DNA from: Pseudomonas piscis
GTDB taxonomy: Bacteria; Pseudomonadota; Gammaproteobacteria; Pseudomonadales; Pseudomonadaceae
Direction: 5' to 3'
DNA: 64,000 bases
Assembly (NCBI RefSeq): GCF_009380155.1
Contig: NZ_WHUV01000003.1
Span: forward strand, 682,001-746,000
Shown: positions 39,472 through 48,853 of the stretch, one piece after another
How positions within the stretch are numbered: the first letter of the stretch is position 1
How the letters are laid out: every line of letters begins with the position of its first letter
Notes under the pieces: generated by a model
Told to the model about the DNA's origin: nothing
Databases searched by the model: none
The model's input: only the letters and a program-made list of their open reading frames with translations
Program-made: the position numbers and the translations under genes

Positions 39472-40814
39472 TTCGTTCGCTACGCCTGCGCTTGATGTTG
39501 GCCGCAACCATTCTCGCGGTCCTGTTCATGCTGGCCTTGCTGCCAGCCATGCAGGGCGCTTTCAGCCTGGCCCTGCAAGACTCCATCGAGCAGCGCCTGG
39601 CTTCGGACGTCACCACCCTGATCTCGGCTGCGCGCATCGAGGACAACCGCCTGCAAATGCCGGCGCAATTGCCCGACGAGCGTTTCAACCTCGCCGATAG
39701 CCGGCTTCTGGGCTACATCTACGATCGCGAGGGGCACCTGGTCTGGCGTTCCCGGGCCACCCAGGAAGAGAACATCAACTACCGGCCGCGCTACGACGGA
39801 CGTGGCAACGAGTTCGCCCGGATCCGCGAGGCCAATGGCCAGGAGTTCTTCGTCTACGACGTCGAGATCAAGCTGCTGGGAGGCAAGAGCGCGGCGTTCA
39901 GCATCGTCGCCTTGCAGCCGGTGCGCGAGTACCAGCAGACCCTGGAAGGGGTGCGCGAGAACCTCTACCTGGGCTTCGGTGCGGCGTTGCTGGTGCTGCT
40001 GGCGCTGCTCTGGCTGGGCTTGACCTGGGGATTGCAGGCGCTGCGGCGCCTGAGCCAGGAGCTGGACCAGATCGAGAGTGGCACCCGCCAGAGCCTGAGC
40101 GAGGAACATCCGCGCGAGCTGCTGCGCCTTACGGGGTCGCTCAACCGCCTGCTGCAAAGCGAGCGCGACCAGCGTAGCCGCTATCGGGACTCCCTGGACG
40201 ATCTGGCCCACAGCCTCAAGACCCCGCTGACGGTATTGCAAGGGGTCAGCGAGGACATGGCCCTGCGGCCCCAGGATCGTGAGCAGGCCTGGGTCCTGCA
40301 AACCCAGATCGAACGCATGAGCCAGCAGATCAGCTACCAGCTGCAGCGAGCCAGCCTGCGCAAGAGTGGCCTGGTGCGCCACCAGGTACGCCTGCGGCCA
40401 TTGTTGCAGAGCCTGTGCGACACCCTGGACAAGGTCTATCGCGACAAGCAGGTACGGGTCTCGTTCGACCTGCCCGAGCGCTGCTACTTGCCGATCGAAC
40501 ACGGTGCCCTGCTGGAGCTGCTGGGCAACCTGCTGGAAAACGCCTACCGCCTGTGCCTGGGGTCGGTGCGCATCAGCGTGCGCGAGAGCCTCGATGGTTC
40601 CGAGTTGTGCGTGGAGGACGACGGGCCGGGAGTGCCGCCGGACCAGCGGGCTCGGATCCTCCAGCGTGGCGAGCGCCTGGATCGCCAGCATCCGGGGCAG
40701 GGCATCGGCCTGGCGGTGGTCAAGGACATCATCGAAAGCTACGGCGCGCGCCTGGCCCTGGGGGATTCAGCCCTGGGCGGGGCGGCCTTCCGGATTCACT
40801 TCCCGGTCCTTTAG
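39468..40814 (+). CDS. phoQ: Sensor histidine kinase PhoQ
   Basis: A 448-residue magnesium/cationic-peptide sensor. It has an N-terminal helix, a periplasmic PhoQ-type domain (about 35-165, with acidic and aromatic segments), a second helix (YLGFGAALLVLLALLWLGL) and a HAMP region. The phosphoacceptor lies in DLAHSLKTPLTVLQG, the N-box in GNLLENAYRLC and the ATP lid in EDDGPGVPPD with GQGIGLAVV. The His-Ser-Leu-Lys context (instead of HELR) is a normal PhoQ variation. It is coupled to phoP. Confidence 0.95.
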   Translation: MIRSLRLRLMLAATILAVLFMLALLPAMQGAFSLALQDSIEQRLASDVTTLISAARIEDNRLQMPAQLPDERFNLADSRLLGYIYDREGHLVWRSRATQEENINYRPRYDGRGNEFARIREANGQEFFVYDVEIKLLGGKSAAFSIVALQPVREYQQTLEGVRENLYLGFGAALLVLLALLWLGLTWGLQALRRLSQELDQIESGTRQSLSEEHPRELLRLTGSLNRLLQSERDQRSRYRDSLDDLAHSLKTPLTVLQGVSEDMALRPQDREQAWVLQTQIERMSQQISYQLQRASLRKSGLVRHQVRLRPLLQSLCDTLDKVYRDKQVRVSFDLPERCYLPIEHGALLELLGNLLENAYRLCLGSVRISVRESLDGSELCVEDDGPGVPPDQRARILQRGERLDRQHPGQGIGLAVVKDIIESYGARLALGDSALGGAAFRIHFPVL

Positions 40815-40823
40815 CGTGGTTGC

Positions 40824-41822
40824 TCACTGGGTCCGGGCGCGATAGGCGCCCGGGGTCAGCCCGGTCCATTTCTTGAAGGCTCGATGGAAGGCCGATGGTT
40901 CGGAAAACCCCAGTTGTTCGGCGATCTGTTGCAACGACAGGTCGGCGCGTCCCAGGTGATAGATGGCGATATCGCGCCGCAGCTCGTCCTTGAGTTCCTG
41001 GAAGCTCAAGCCCTCTTCCCGTAGATGCCGGCGCAGGGTCTGGGGGCTGACGTGCATGTGCTGGGCGACGCTTTCCAGGTCCGGCCAGTGTTCGCGATCG
41101 CGGGCCAGCAGGCGGCGCAGCTGGCTGGCGAGGCTGTCGCCTTCATCGGGGCGCGACAGCAGATCGGCGGGGGAGCGTTCGAGAAAGTGCTTGAGGGTCC
41201 GTTCATCCTGCAGCAAGGGCATGCCCAGGTAGCGGCTGTGGAACAGCAAGCTGCTGTGGGGTTGGTCGAACTGCAGCGGGCAGGGGAAGAGCAAGTCGTA
41301 TTCCGCCCCGTGTTCAGGGCGCGGATAACTGAAGCAGGCTTGTTCCAGGCGGACTCGCTGGCCGATCAGCCAACTGCCCAGCCGGTGCCAGATCACCAGC
41401 AGGCATTCGCTGAGAAAGTGCTCGGGGTCCCAGAGTGCGGAGTCCTCCAGGCTCAGCCGGGCCATGTCTCCTTCACGCGTCAGGCTCAGCCGCGGGGCCT
41501 GCGGGAATAGGCTATAAAACAGTAATCCGCGATTGAGCGCCTTCTCCAGGGTGCGGCAGTGGATCAGGGCGTGGCACATCATGGCGAAGGTCCCGGGTTT
41601 GCTCGGTCCATCGCCGAACCCCAGGTATTCGTCGTCCATTTCCAGCCATAGCTGTTGCAGCAGCTGGGTGAACTGCTCGGGAGCGATGCGGGCCCTGGGC
41701 TGGTGCAGCAACTCGGGGCTGATGCCCAGGCGCTGCAGCAGCGGCAGGTAGTCATAGCCGCGACGATGCGCGCCGCCGAGGGCGGCCCGGGCAAAGTGGC
41801 TGGCGATAGTACGTTCGCGCAT
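40824..41822 (-). CDS. AraC-family regulator
   Basis: A 332-residue regulator of the group with an N-terminal Arabinose-binding-like domain (PF12625 type) and two C-terminal helix-turn-helices: LESVAQHMHVSPQTLRRHL and SLQQIAEQLGFSEPSAFHRAFKKWTGLTPGAYR. The ATG at 41822 is chosen because family members usually start near MRERTIASHF; longer frames run into the upstream palindromes. Divergent from dctA, but the sigma54 promoter points to DctD rather than this protein as the dctA activator. It may sense an unrelated small molecule. Confidence 0.85.
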   Translation of the reverse strand: MRERTIASHFARAALGGAHRRGYDYLPLLQRLGISPELLHQPRARIAPEQFTQLLQQLWLEMDDEYLGFGDGPSKPGTFAMMCHALIHCRTLEKALNRGLLFYSLFPQAPRLSLTREGDMARLSLEDSALWDPEHFLSECLLVIWHRLGSWLIGQRVRLEQACFSYPRPEHGAEYDLLFPCPLQFDQPHSSLLFHSRYLGMPLLQDERTLKHFLERSPADLLSRPDEGDSLASQLRRLLARDREHWPDLESVAQHMHVSPQTLRRHLREEGLSFQELKDELRRDIAIYHLGRADLSLQQIAEQLGFSEPSAFHRAFKKWTGLTPGAYRARTQ

Positions 41823-41845
41823 GCAGGCAGGTCCGTCCATTGAGT

Positions 41846-41945
41846 GGCGGATATTAGCCAGCACCTCCATGAGGGAACAAGGCGGATATCCGCCAAATTG
41901 TAGGACGAGAATCGACGAGTGGGCGGAAATCCGCCAAGTTCATCG
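41846..41945. promoter_or_regulatory. GGCGGAT palindromes upstream of dctA (probable UAS)
   Basis: GGCGGATATCCGCC (41881-41894) is a perfect 14-bp palindrome, GGCGGAAATCCGCC (41932-41945) nearly so, and GGCGGATATTAGCC (41846-41859) is a partial third copy. The two best sites are centred about 150 and 100 bases before the predicted dctA start, ideal for a sigma54 enhancer-binding protein such as DctD. The upstream copy lies by the AraC-type gene's start, so the sites may also affect that gene. Confidence 0.65.
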
Positions 41946-42014
41946 TTGCTCACTGGAAACGGAGTTCGGCTCTAACCCCTTGTTTTAAAAGGCTTGTATG
42001 GATTTTTTACAAGG

Positions 42015-42029
42015 TGGCACGGGCCTTGC
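42015..42029 (+). promoter_or_regulatory. Sigma54 promoter of dctA
   Basis: TGGCAC-GGGCC-TTGC fits the -24/-12 sigma54 consensus exactly. The start is expected near 42041, about 115 bases before the dctA ATG. C4-dicarboxylate transport is classically RpoN and DctB/DctD dependent. Confidence 0.88.
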
Positions 42030-42157
42030 GATAGAGCCTGCAGATCTGCCTGTACGCAGCTCGACACAACAAATCCCTCCAGCGCAGGAGGGTTCGCACT
42101 TTAGGCACCGCATGCCGTGATGGAAGCAGCATGCCGGGGCTCTTGAGGAACTTTGCA

Positions 42158-43489
42158 ATGACGACTCGTCAGCCACTGTACAAATCCCTGTATTTCCAGG
42201 TGATCGTTGCCATCGCCATCGGCATCCTGCTCGGTCACTTCTATCCCCAGGCGGGCGTGGCCCTCAAGCCCTTGGGTGACGGCTTCATCAAACTGATCAA
42301 GATGGTCATCGCGCCGATCATTTTCTGCACCGTGGTGAGTGGTATCGCCGGCATGCAGAACATGAAGTCGGTGGGCAAGACCGGTGGCTACGCGCTGCTG
42401 TACTTCGAAATCGTTTCCACCATCGCCCTGCTGATCGGCCTGGTGGTGGTCAACGTCGTGCAGCCGGGCGCCGGCATGCATATCGACGCCTCGACCCTGG
42501 ACGCCTCGAAAGTCGCCGCCTACGTGACTGCCGGTAGCGAGCAGAGCGTCGTCGCCTTCATTCTCAACGTCATCCCGGCGACCATAGTCGGTGCCTTTGC
42601 CAACGGCGACATCCTGCAAGTGCTGATGTTCTCGGTGATCTTCGGTTTCGCCCTGCATCGCCTGGGTGCCTACGGCAAGCCGATCCTGGACTTCATCGAC
42701 CGTTTCGCCCATGTGATGTTCAACATCATCAACATGATCATGAAGCTGGCTCCCCTGGGCGCGCTGGGTGCCATGGCGTTCACCATCGGCGCCTACGGCG
42801 TGGGTTCGCTGGTGCAACTGGGCCAGCTGATGATCTGCTTCTACATCACCTGCGTGCTGTTCGTGCTGGTGGTCCTGGGCGCCATCTGCCGTGCCCACGG
42901 CTTCAGCGTGATCAAGCTGATCCGCTACATCCGTGAGGAACTGCTGATCGTACTGGGCACCTCCTCCTCGGAGTCGGCGCTGCCACGCATGCTGATCAAG
43001 ATGGAGCGCCTGGGCGCCAAGAAGTCGGTGGTCGGCCTGGTGATCCCTACCGGTTACTCCTTCAACCTGGACGGCACCTCGATCTACCTGACCATGGCCG
43101 CGGTGTTCATCGCCCAAGCCACCGACAGCCACATGGACATCACCCACCAGATCACTCTGCTGCTGGTGTTGCTGCTGTCCTCCAAGGGCGCTGCCGGCGT
43201 CACCGGTAGCGGCTTCATCGTCCTGGCGGCCACCCTGTCGGCCGTGGGCCACCTGCCAGTGGCCGGCCTGGCGCTGATTCTCGGCATCGACCGCTTCATG
43301 TCCGAAGCCCGTGCCCTGACCAACCTGGTGGGCAACGCCGTGGCCACCTTGGTGGTCGCCAAGTGGGTCAAGGAGCTGGACGAAGACCAGCTGCAAGCCG
43401 AGCTGGCATCCGGTGGCCGGGCGATCATCGACACCCGCGAAAGCGACGACCTGGGCGTGGCCGAAGGCCCGGCGCCAAGCGTCAAGTAA
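42158..43489 (+). CDS. dctA: C4-dicarboxylate transporter DctA
   Basis: A 443-residue DAACS-family proton symporter for succinate, fumarate and malate. The hydrophobic N-terminus YFQVIVAIAIGILLGHFYPQAG and the conserved segments FIKLIKMVIAPIIFCTVVSGIAGM, SSSESALPRMLIKMERLGAKKSVVGLVIPTGYSFNLDGT and GSGFIVLAATLSAVGHLP match the family. The ATG at 42158 follows GAGGAA. It stands alone after a sigma54 promoter, and is followed by a terminator at 43504-43530. Confidence 0.96.
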   Translation: MTTRQPLYKSLYFQVIVAIAIGILLGHFYPQAGVALKPLGDGFIKLIKMVIAPIIFCTVVSGIAGMQNMKSVGKTGGYALLYFEIVSTIALLIGLVVVNVVQPGAGMHIDASTLDASKVAAYVTAGSEQSVVAFILNVIPATIVGAFANGDILQVLMFSVIFGFALHRLGAYGKPILDFIDRFAHVMFNIINMIMKLAPLGALGAMAFTIGAYGVGSLVQLGQLMICFYITCVLFVLVVLGAICRAHGFSVIKLIRYIREELLIVLGTSSSESALPRMLIKMERLGAKKSVVGLVIPTGYSFNLDGTSIYLTMAAVFIAQATDSHMDITHQITLLLVLLLSSKGAAGVTGSGFIVLAATLSAVGHLPVAGLALILGIDRFMSEARALTNLVGNAVATLVVAKWVKELDEDQLQAELASGGRAIIDTRESDDLGVAEGPAPSVK

Positions 43490-43503
43490 GCTGCGTTGTC
43501 CAT

Positions 43504-43530
43504 GAAAAACCCGCTTCGGCGGGTTTTTTA
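43504..43530 (+). terminator. Terminator after dctA
   Basis: AAAAACCCGC and GCGGGTTTTTT form a stem-loop with a T-run, 15 bases after the dctA stop. Confidence 0.9.
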
Positions 43531-43636
43531 TTGCCCGGGACTTGAGCGCAACGGTCATTGCCGCTGACCGTTGCGGTGATTGGCGGACGCGCCGTGGCTG
43601 CCTACTCTGTGGGCAGTCGATCAGAAGGAGGGGCAC

Positions 43637-44818
43637 ATGCAAGGGCCGTTGGCGTCACTCAAGGTACTGGATTTCTCCACTCTGCTGCCGGGGCCGTTCG
43701 CTTCGCTGCTGCTGGCGGACATGGGCGCGCAGGTGCTGCGCATCGAGTCACCGACCCGCACGGACTTGCTGCGGGTCCTGCCGCCCCACGACCAGGGCGT
43801 ATCGGCCAGCCATGCCTACCTCAACCGCAACAAGCGCAGCCTGGCCCTGGACTTGAAGCGACCTGAAGCCCTGGAAGTGGTACGGCAACTGGTGCAGGAC
43901 TACGACATCGTCCTCGAGCAGTTCCGCCCGGGAGTGATGGAGCGCCTGGGGCTGGGCTACGAGGCCTTGAAGGCGATCAACCCGGGACTGATCTACGTGT
44001 CCATCACCGGCTACGGCCAGACCGGCCCCTACAAGGACCGCGCCGGGCACGACATCAACTACCTGGCCCTGGCCGGCCTGGCCAGCCAGACCGGCCGCCG
44101 GGAACAAGGGCCGTTGCCCCTGGGGATCCAGGCGGCGGACATCGCCGGCGGTTCCCTGCACGGGGTGATCGGCCTGCTGGCCGCGGTGATCGCCCGCCAG
44201 CAAAACGGCCAGGGCCAGCACCTGGACGTGAGCATGACCGACTGCGTGTTCAGCCTCCACGCCATGGCCGGTGCCGGCTACCTGGCTTGTGGGGTGGAGC
44301 CCGGGATGGAGCAGCAAGTGCTCAACGGTGGCAGTTTCTATGACTACTACCGTACCCGCGACGGGCGCTGGTTGTCGGTGGGCAGCCTGGAACCGGGGTT
44401 CATGCAGCAGTTGTGCGCGGCCCTGGGGCGGCCGGAGCTGGCGGCCCAGGGGCTGTCGCCTGTCCCCGAACAGCAGCAAGCCCTCAAGCACGCCTTGCAG
44501 GTCGAATTCGAGAAGCATGATTTTGCCGAGTTGTGCCGGCTGTTCGAGGGCCTGGATGCCTGTGTCGAGCCGGTTCTGGGCCTGGCCGAGGCCTTGGAGC
44601 ATCCACAATTGCAGGCGCGCCAGCTGGTCAGCCAGGTGCCCCGGGAGGATGGCAGCCGGCAGGCGCAGATCGCTTGTCCGCTGAAGTTTTCCGCGGGCCT
44701 GCCCGAGCCGCGACATGTCGGTGCAAGGCTGGGGGCCCATTCCGCCGAGGTGTTGGCGGAGCTGGGATACGACGCCGAGCGGATCGAGGCATTGCGACGC
44801 GACCGGGTGATCGCCTAG
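43637..44818 (+). CDS. CaiB/BaiF-type CoA transferase
   Basis: A 393-residue family III CoA-transferase. The N-terminus LKVLDFSTLLPGPFASLLLADMGAQVLRIESP is the Rossmann start of the family, and DIAGGSLHGVIGLLAAVIAR and GHDINYLALAGLASQTG follow. The catalytic aspartate should lie in the GHDINYLALAG region. AGGAGG precedes the ATG at 43637. Its acyl-CoA and acid partners are not evident from the neighbours: it stands alone between dctA and sprT. Possible substrates include branched or hydroxylated acids. Confidence 0.85.
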   Translation: MQGPLASLKVLDFSTLLPGPFASLLLADMGAQVLRIESPTRTDLLRVLPPHDQGVSASHAYLNRNKRSLALDLKRPEALEVVRQLVQDYDIVLEQFRPGVMERLGLGYEALKAINPGLIYVSITGYGQTGPYKDRAGHDINYLALAGLASQTGRREQGPLPLGIQAADIAGGSLHGVIGLLAAVIARQQNGQGQHLDVSMTDCVFSLHAMAGAGYLACGVEPGMEQQVLNGGSFYDYYRTRDGRWLSVGSLEPGFMQQLCAALGRPELAAQGLSPVPEQQQALKHALQVEFEKHDFAELCRLFEGLDACVEPVLGLAEALEHPQLQARQLVSQVPREDGSRQAQIACPLKFSAGLPEPRHVGARLGAHSAEVLAELGYDAERIEALRRDRVIA

Positions 44819-44825
44819 GGGCAGG

Positions 44826-45320
44826 TCATTCGACCCGGGTTTCGCCGCTGTAGACCAGGGTCTGCCGGCAGCGCCTGCACAGGTAGCGCCGCCCCTGGGC
44901 CACCAGCTTGTGGCGCTGGGCGGAAAACGGAAAATCGCTCTGGGCGCAGGGGCAGCGGTAGATATAGCGGGTCACGCTGCGCCGCTGCACCTCGTAGGTA
45001 TGGCAGCGATTGGGCGGCAGTTCGTAGACCCCGCGCATGATCAACTGCCACTCCTCGCCGTGGGGCTGGATGCGGTCGCCGAACAGCTGGTGGGCGATCA
45101 GGTGCGCCACTTCGTGGGCCACGGTCTGCTTGAGGAAGTCCTCGGTGTTCTCCCGGTACAACTGTGGGTTGAAGCGCAGCAGGTTCTCGTGCAGGTGGGC
45201 GACCCCGGCTTTCTGGCCACGCAACTTGAGGCTGACCACTGGGCGCTTGAAGGGACGTTTGAAAAAGGATTCAGCGAGTAGGAAACAGTCTTCGACGCGG
45301 GTATTGAGTTGCTCGGGCAT
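44826..45320 (-). CDS. sprT: SprT-like zinc metalloprotease
   Basis: A 164-residue SprT-domain protein. The zinc-binding HExxH is in TVAHEVAHLIAHQL, with a conserved His in GEEWQ region further on, and a zinc-ribbon at the C-terminus (CPCAQSDF ... YLCRRCRQTL). Eukaryotic relatives (Spartan) digest DNA-protein crosslinks. The bacterial role is less clear. It is convergent with the CoA-transferase gene, with a seven-base gap. Confidence 0.9.
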   Translation of the reverse strand: MPEQLNTRVEDCFLLAESFFKRPFKRPVVSLKLRGQKAGVAHLHENLLRFNPQLYRENTEDFLKQTVAHEVAHLIAHQLFGDRIQPHGEEWQLIMRGVYELPPNRCHTYEVQRRSVTRYIYRCPCAQSDFPFSAQRHKLVAQGRRYLCRRCRQTLVYSGETRVE

Positions 45321-45411
45321 GCTTGGCGGTTCTCCAGAGCGCTCGAGTATGCCGCAAAGGCCGCTGAATCCGAACCGCCAAGCCGCCCAATGGTCATGCC
45401 CGGAAAGAGGA

Positions 45412-45431
45412 AGGCCGCCTTGCGGCGGCCT
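45412..45431 (-). terminator. Hairpin after the Yip1 gene
   Basis: AGGCCGCC (45412-45419) and GGCGGCCT (45424-45431) pair around TTGC; leftward it is followed by TTCCTCTTT, an imperfect T-run. It likely terminates the Yip1-gene transcript before sprT. Confidence 0.5.
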
Positions 45432-45466
45432 GTATTGGCAGACAGAGGATTATTATCGGCGCGGCG

Positions 45467-46069
45467 TCAGTTGGTGTAGATGGGGCCGACGCCCAGGCCC
45501 CAGACGATGACGGTGAACGCCATGATTGCCACCAGCACCACCAATCCCACCGCCAGTACCGAGCTGGAGAACAGGAAACCTTCATCGGACGGGATGTTCA
45601 TGAAGGTCGGCAGCCCGACGTAGAGCAGGTAGACCGTGTAGCAGATGGCCGCCGTGCCGACGATCATGCCCAACCACATGTGCGGATAGAGCGCCGCCAG
45701 GCCGCCGACGAACAACGGAGTCGCGGTATAGGTGGCGAAGGCCACGCAGCGCGCCAGGCTCGGATTGGCGTCGTAGGTGCGGGCCATCCAGTGGATGAAG
45801 CCGCCCATGACCCCGACACCGCCGAGCATGGCCAGGTACGACATGATGGTCATCCACAGGGCGCTTTCACTGGTCAGCATCACCGGTGCGCGACTGCCGA
45901 TGACCCAGCCGACCTGGGTGGTGCCGATGAAGGCCGAGATGGCGGGGATCGCCGCCAGGATCAATGTGTGGGTGAGGTACATGTGGCTGATGCTTTCTTC
46001 GGCATCGCCACGGATGTCTCGCCATTCCTGATCGGGGTGGGTGAAGAGTCCTACGACATGATGAATCAT
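45467..46069 (-). CDS. Yip1-domain inner membrane protein
   Basis: A 200-residue integral membrane protein with about five predicted helices, in the Yip1-like family. It starts MIHHVVGLFTHPDQEWRDIRGDA, where the Phe-Pro-type opening and WRDIRGD motif are typical of bacterial Yip1 proteins, then TLILAAIPAISAFIGTTQVG. Membrane helices continue to the end (GLVVLVAIMAFTVIVWGLGV). Role unknown. It is divergent from ttcA across 283 bases. Confidence 0.8.
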   Translation of the reverse strand: MIHHVVGLFTHPDQEWRDIRGDAEESISHMYLTHTLILAAIPAISAFIGTTQVGWVIGSRAPVMLTSESALWMTIMSYLAMLGGVGVMGGFIHWMARTYDANPSLARCVAFATYTATPLFVGGLAALYPHMWLGMIVGTAAICYTVYLLYVGLPTFMNIPSDEGFLFSSSVLAVGLVVLVAIMAFTVIVWGLGVGPIYTN

Positions 46070-46352
46070 GGTCAGTCACTCCTTTGTTGTTGCCATCGCC
46101 CCCCAACGGAGCGCTACAACCACGTGGCACAGTGCAGGTCTGTATGTGCGACCTTATGTCGCAGTATAGGGAGGAGTTGTCGCCAGATGTACGCCTCTTT
46201 AGAGCAAATTGCGCTGTAAAAGCCTGGGCTAATCGCCAGGGTCTCTGTCACCTCGGGCCTGCTGGCCGCTGCTCGGCAGCGCTTTCGCCGGGCGGGTGTT
46301 TTTGCGTAAAATGTCCGGCTTTTCGTCACACACCTCGCGGATTCCAAGCGCC

Positions 46353-47177
46353 ATGGGCACTCTTACGGTCAACCAGAACAAACTGCAGAAACGCCTTCGC
46401 CGGCAGGCGGGCGAAGCGGTCGCCGATTTCAACATGATCGAAGATGGCGACAAGGTCATGGTCTGCCTGTCCGGCGGCAAGGACAGCTACACCATGCTCG
46501 ACGTGCTGCTGCACCTGCAGAAGGTGGCCCCGATCAAGTTCGAGATCGTCGCGGTGAACATGGACCAGAAGCAGCCTGGTTTCCCCGAGCACGTACTGCC
46601 GGCCTACCTCAAGGAACTGGGGATCGAGTACCACATCGTCGAGAAGGACACCTACTCGGTGGTCAAGGAGCTGGTGCCGGAAGGCAAGACTACCTGCTCG
46701 CTGTGCTCGCGCCTGCGTCGCGGCACCCTGTACACCTTCGCCGACGAGATCGGCGCGACCAAGATGGCCCTGGGTCACCATCGCGACGACATCGTCGAGA
46801 CCTTCTTCCTCAACATGTTCTACAACGGCTCGCTCAAGGCCATGCCGCCCAAGTTGTTGGCCGACGACGGGCGTAACGTGGTGATCCGTCCGCTGGCCTA
46901 CTGCAGCGAGAAGGACATCCAGGCCTATTCCGACCTCAAGCAGTTCCCGATCATCCCCTGCAACCTCTGTGGTTCCCAGGAGAACCTGCAGCGCCAGGTG
47001 GTCAAGGAAATGCTCCAGGAGTGGGAGCGCAAGAGCCCGGGGCGGACCGAGAGCATCTTCCGCGGCCTGCAGAACGTCATCCCGTCCCAGCTGGCGGACC
47101 GCAACCTGTTCGACTTCACCAACCTGCGTATCGATGAAAGCGCCACGCCGCGCTTCGTCAACGTAGTGAACCTCTAA
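46353..47177 (+). CDS. ttcA: tRNA 2-thiocytidine biosynthesis protein TtcA
   Basis: A 274-residue enzyme that adds sulphur to C32 of certain tRNAs using an iron-sulphur cluster. The PP-loop is VCLSGGKDSYTML. The cysteines of the cluster motif are in TTCSLCSRLRRGTL, and a further CxxC is in CNLCGSQ. HHRDDIVETFF is also typical. The ATG at 46353 (MGTLTVNQNKLQKRLRRQ) lacks a strong ribosome-binding site. It is convergent with an ArnT-family gene. Confidence 0.95.
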   Translation: MGTLTVNQNKLQKRLRRQAGEAVADFNMIEDGDKVMVCLSGGKDSYTMLDVLLHLQKVAPIKFEIVAVNMDQKQPGFPEHVLPAYLKELGIEYHIVEKDTYSVVKELVPEGKTTCSLCSRLRRGTLYTFADEIGATKMALGHHRDDIVETFFLNMFYNGSLKAMPPKLLADDGRNVVIRPLAYCSEKDIQAYSDLKQFPIIPCNLCGSQENLQRQVVKEMLQEWERKSPGRTESIFRGLQNVIPSQLADRNLFDFTNLRIDESATPRFVNVVNL

Positions 47178-47223
47178 GCCCGGGAGTTTGCCGCGCCGCT
47201 CATTGCCGGCGCGGCGCGCTGTT

Positions 47224-48759
47224 TCATTCCGTGGCGGGACGGGGAATGAACGCCAGGTTGCCTTCCGCGGGTTTGCCGGCCAGTCGCTCGCCATTGGTCG
47301 GTTGGGTCCTGATCACCTGGTGATCGTCACCCAGGTACTCCAGCAGCTGCGGGCCTTTGTTGTCCTGTGCCACGAAGATCAGGGTGCGCTGGGGGTCCCA
47401 GTGCTGGCCGCTGGTGCGCTCCAGCCAGGCCATGAAGTCGGCGCTGGTGCCGTGCTTCGGGAAATCCTGGTTCTCGGGCACGTAGTAGAACGGCGCCCCC
47501 CGGTTCTGCACGTACATCGGCAGCTTGTTGTCGACCTCCACCATCACCATTCGCCATTGGTTCCAGGGAGCGATCCGGCTGGCCTCGGCCTTGACCTGCG
47601 CGGCGAAACCGAGCACTCCGCCACCGCCGTTGCTCCAGGGGTAGGCCAGCCCCAGCACCAACAGCATCACCATGGCGGCGCTGGCCAATCCCAGGTTCCA
47701 GCCGCGACTGCGTTCCCGGCCGAGGTTCCGTGACTGCTCCAGCCGTCGGGACAGCCACCAGGCACCCAGCAGCTGGGCGAAGGGCACCAGGGGCAGGACG
47801 TAGTAGCTGCGCCGGCTGCCGCTGGCGGTGAAAAACAGAAACAGCAGGCCCAGGGCCCAGACCAGCCAGCGTTCGTTGGCGTGCAGCTGGCGCCAATGCC
47901 GGGTTGCGACCCAGAGCCCAAGGATCCAGCAAGGGGCCCAGGGCAAGGTGTAGAGCGGCAGATACACCAGATAGGTGTAGATCGGCCCGACATGGTCGAA
48001 CGGCTCGAAGAAGCGGACGACGTTCTCGCGAAATACCAGGCTCAGGCCGCTTTCTCCGGAATGCGGCGTGCCATATAGATGCGAGAGCAGGAACGGCGCC
48101 ATGTACAAGGCACCGGCCAGCAGTATTGCCAGGGCCAGGCGCAGGTTGAGGTGGCGCTTCCAGCGCCCCTGGGCCAGCAGGTGCGGCAGCAGGATCAGGC
48201 CAGGCAGGACAAAGCCCAGCAACCCCTTGAGCAGTGAGGTGATCGCCAAAATCAGGAAGAACACCGTGTAGCGGCCCAGGCGGGTGTCTTCCGGGCCCCG
48301 CCAGTACCACCACACCGCGGCTAGTACCCCGCACACGGTGAGAATGTCGGCGGTGGCGACCCGGGCCCAGAAGACGAAATAGAAGGTGGTGGCCAGCATC
48401 CAGCCGGCGATCAGGCCTGTGCCCTTGCGGAACAGCTGCTCGCCCAGCCGGTACACCAGCCAGATGCTCAGCCAGGCGGCCAGTACCGAGGACAATCGCA
48501 GCGACCAATGTCCCAGACCTCCGGTCAGCCAGGTGCTGGCGACGATCAGCCAGTAGGAGGGCAGGGGCTTGTCGTAATAGGGACTGCCCTTGAGATAGGG
48601 ATCGAAGTAATCGCCGCTCTGCAGCATCTGCAGCACGATGTTGGCCCAGCGGGTTTCCGGGCCCCATAGCTCGCGCGAGCCCAGGCCGAGCAGCAGGATC
48701 AGGGCGGACACACCGAGCAGCAGGGCCAGGGCCTTGCGTTCGCTGCTGCAGATCTTCAT
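47224..48759 (-). CDS. ArnT-like glycosyltransferase (GT39/PMT family), second copy
   Basis: A 511-residue membrane glycosyltransferase with about ten helices over residues 1-370 and a soluble C-terminal domain. The N-terminus places GSRELWGPETRWANIVLQMLQSGDYFDP, the acidic catalytic loop in the position where ArnT has DETRYAQISQEM, and DKPLPSYW follows. The family transfers sugars from undecaprenyl phosphate; here the donor and acceptor may differ from ArnT because the loop has PET rather than PDET. It is the downstream neighbour of arnT (94-base gap). Confidence 0.8.
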   Translation of the reverse strand: MKICSSERKALALLLGVSALILLLGLGSRELWGPETRWANIVLQMLQSGDYFDPYLKGSPYYDKPLPSYWLIVASTWLTGGLGHWSLRLSSVLAAWLSIWLVYRLGEQLFRKGTGLIAGWMLATTFYFVFWARVATADILTVCGVLAAVWWYWRGPEDTRLGRYTVFFLILAITSLLKGLLGFVLPGLILLPHLLAQGRWKRHLNLRLALAILLAGALYMAPFLLSHLYGTPHSGESGLSLVFRENVVRFFEPFDHVGPIYTYLVYLPLYTLPWAPCWILGLWVATRHWRQLHANERWLVWALGLLFLFFTASGSRRSYYVLPLVPFAQLLGAWWLSRRLEQSRNLGRERSRGWNLGLASAAMVMLLVLGLAYPWSNGGGGVLGFAAQVKAEASRIAPWNQWRMVMVEVDNKLPMYVQNRGAPFYYVPENQDFPKHGTSADFMAWLERTSGQHWDPQRTLIFVAQDNKGPQLLEYLGDDHQVIRTQPTNGERLAGKPAEGNLAFIPRPATE

Positions 48760-48853
48760 GGGCGGGATTCCGTGGATTGAGTCGGGGAGGCGACGGGCGC
48801 AGTAACTCAGCGGCGACCGGAGTCGGCGCTGACGCCTCCAGGGTTTGCTCAGA

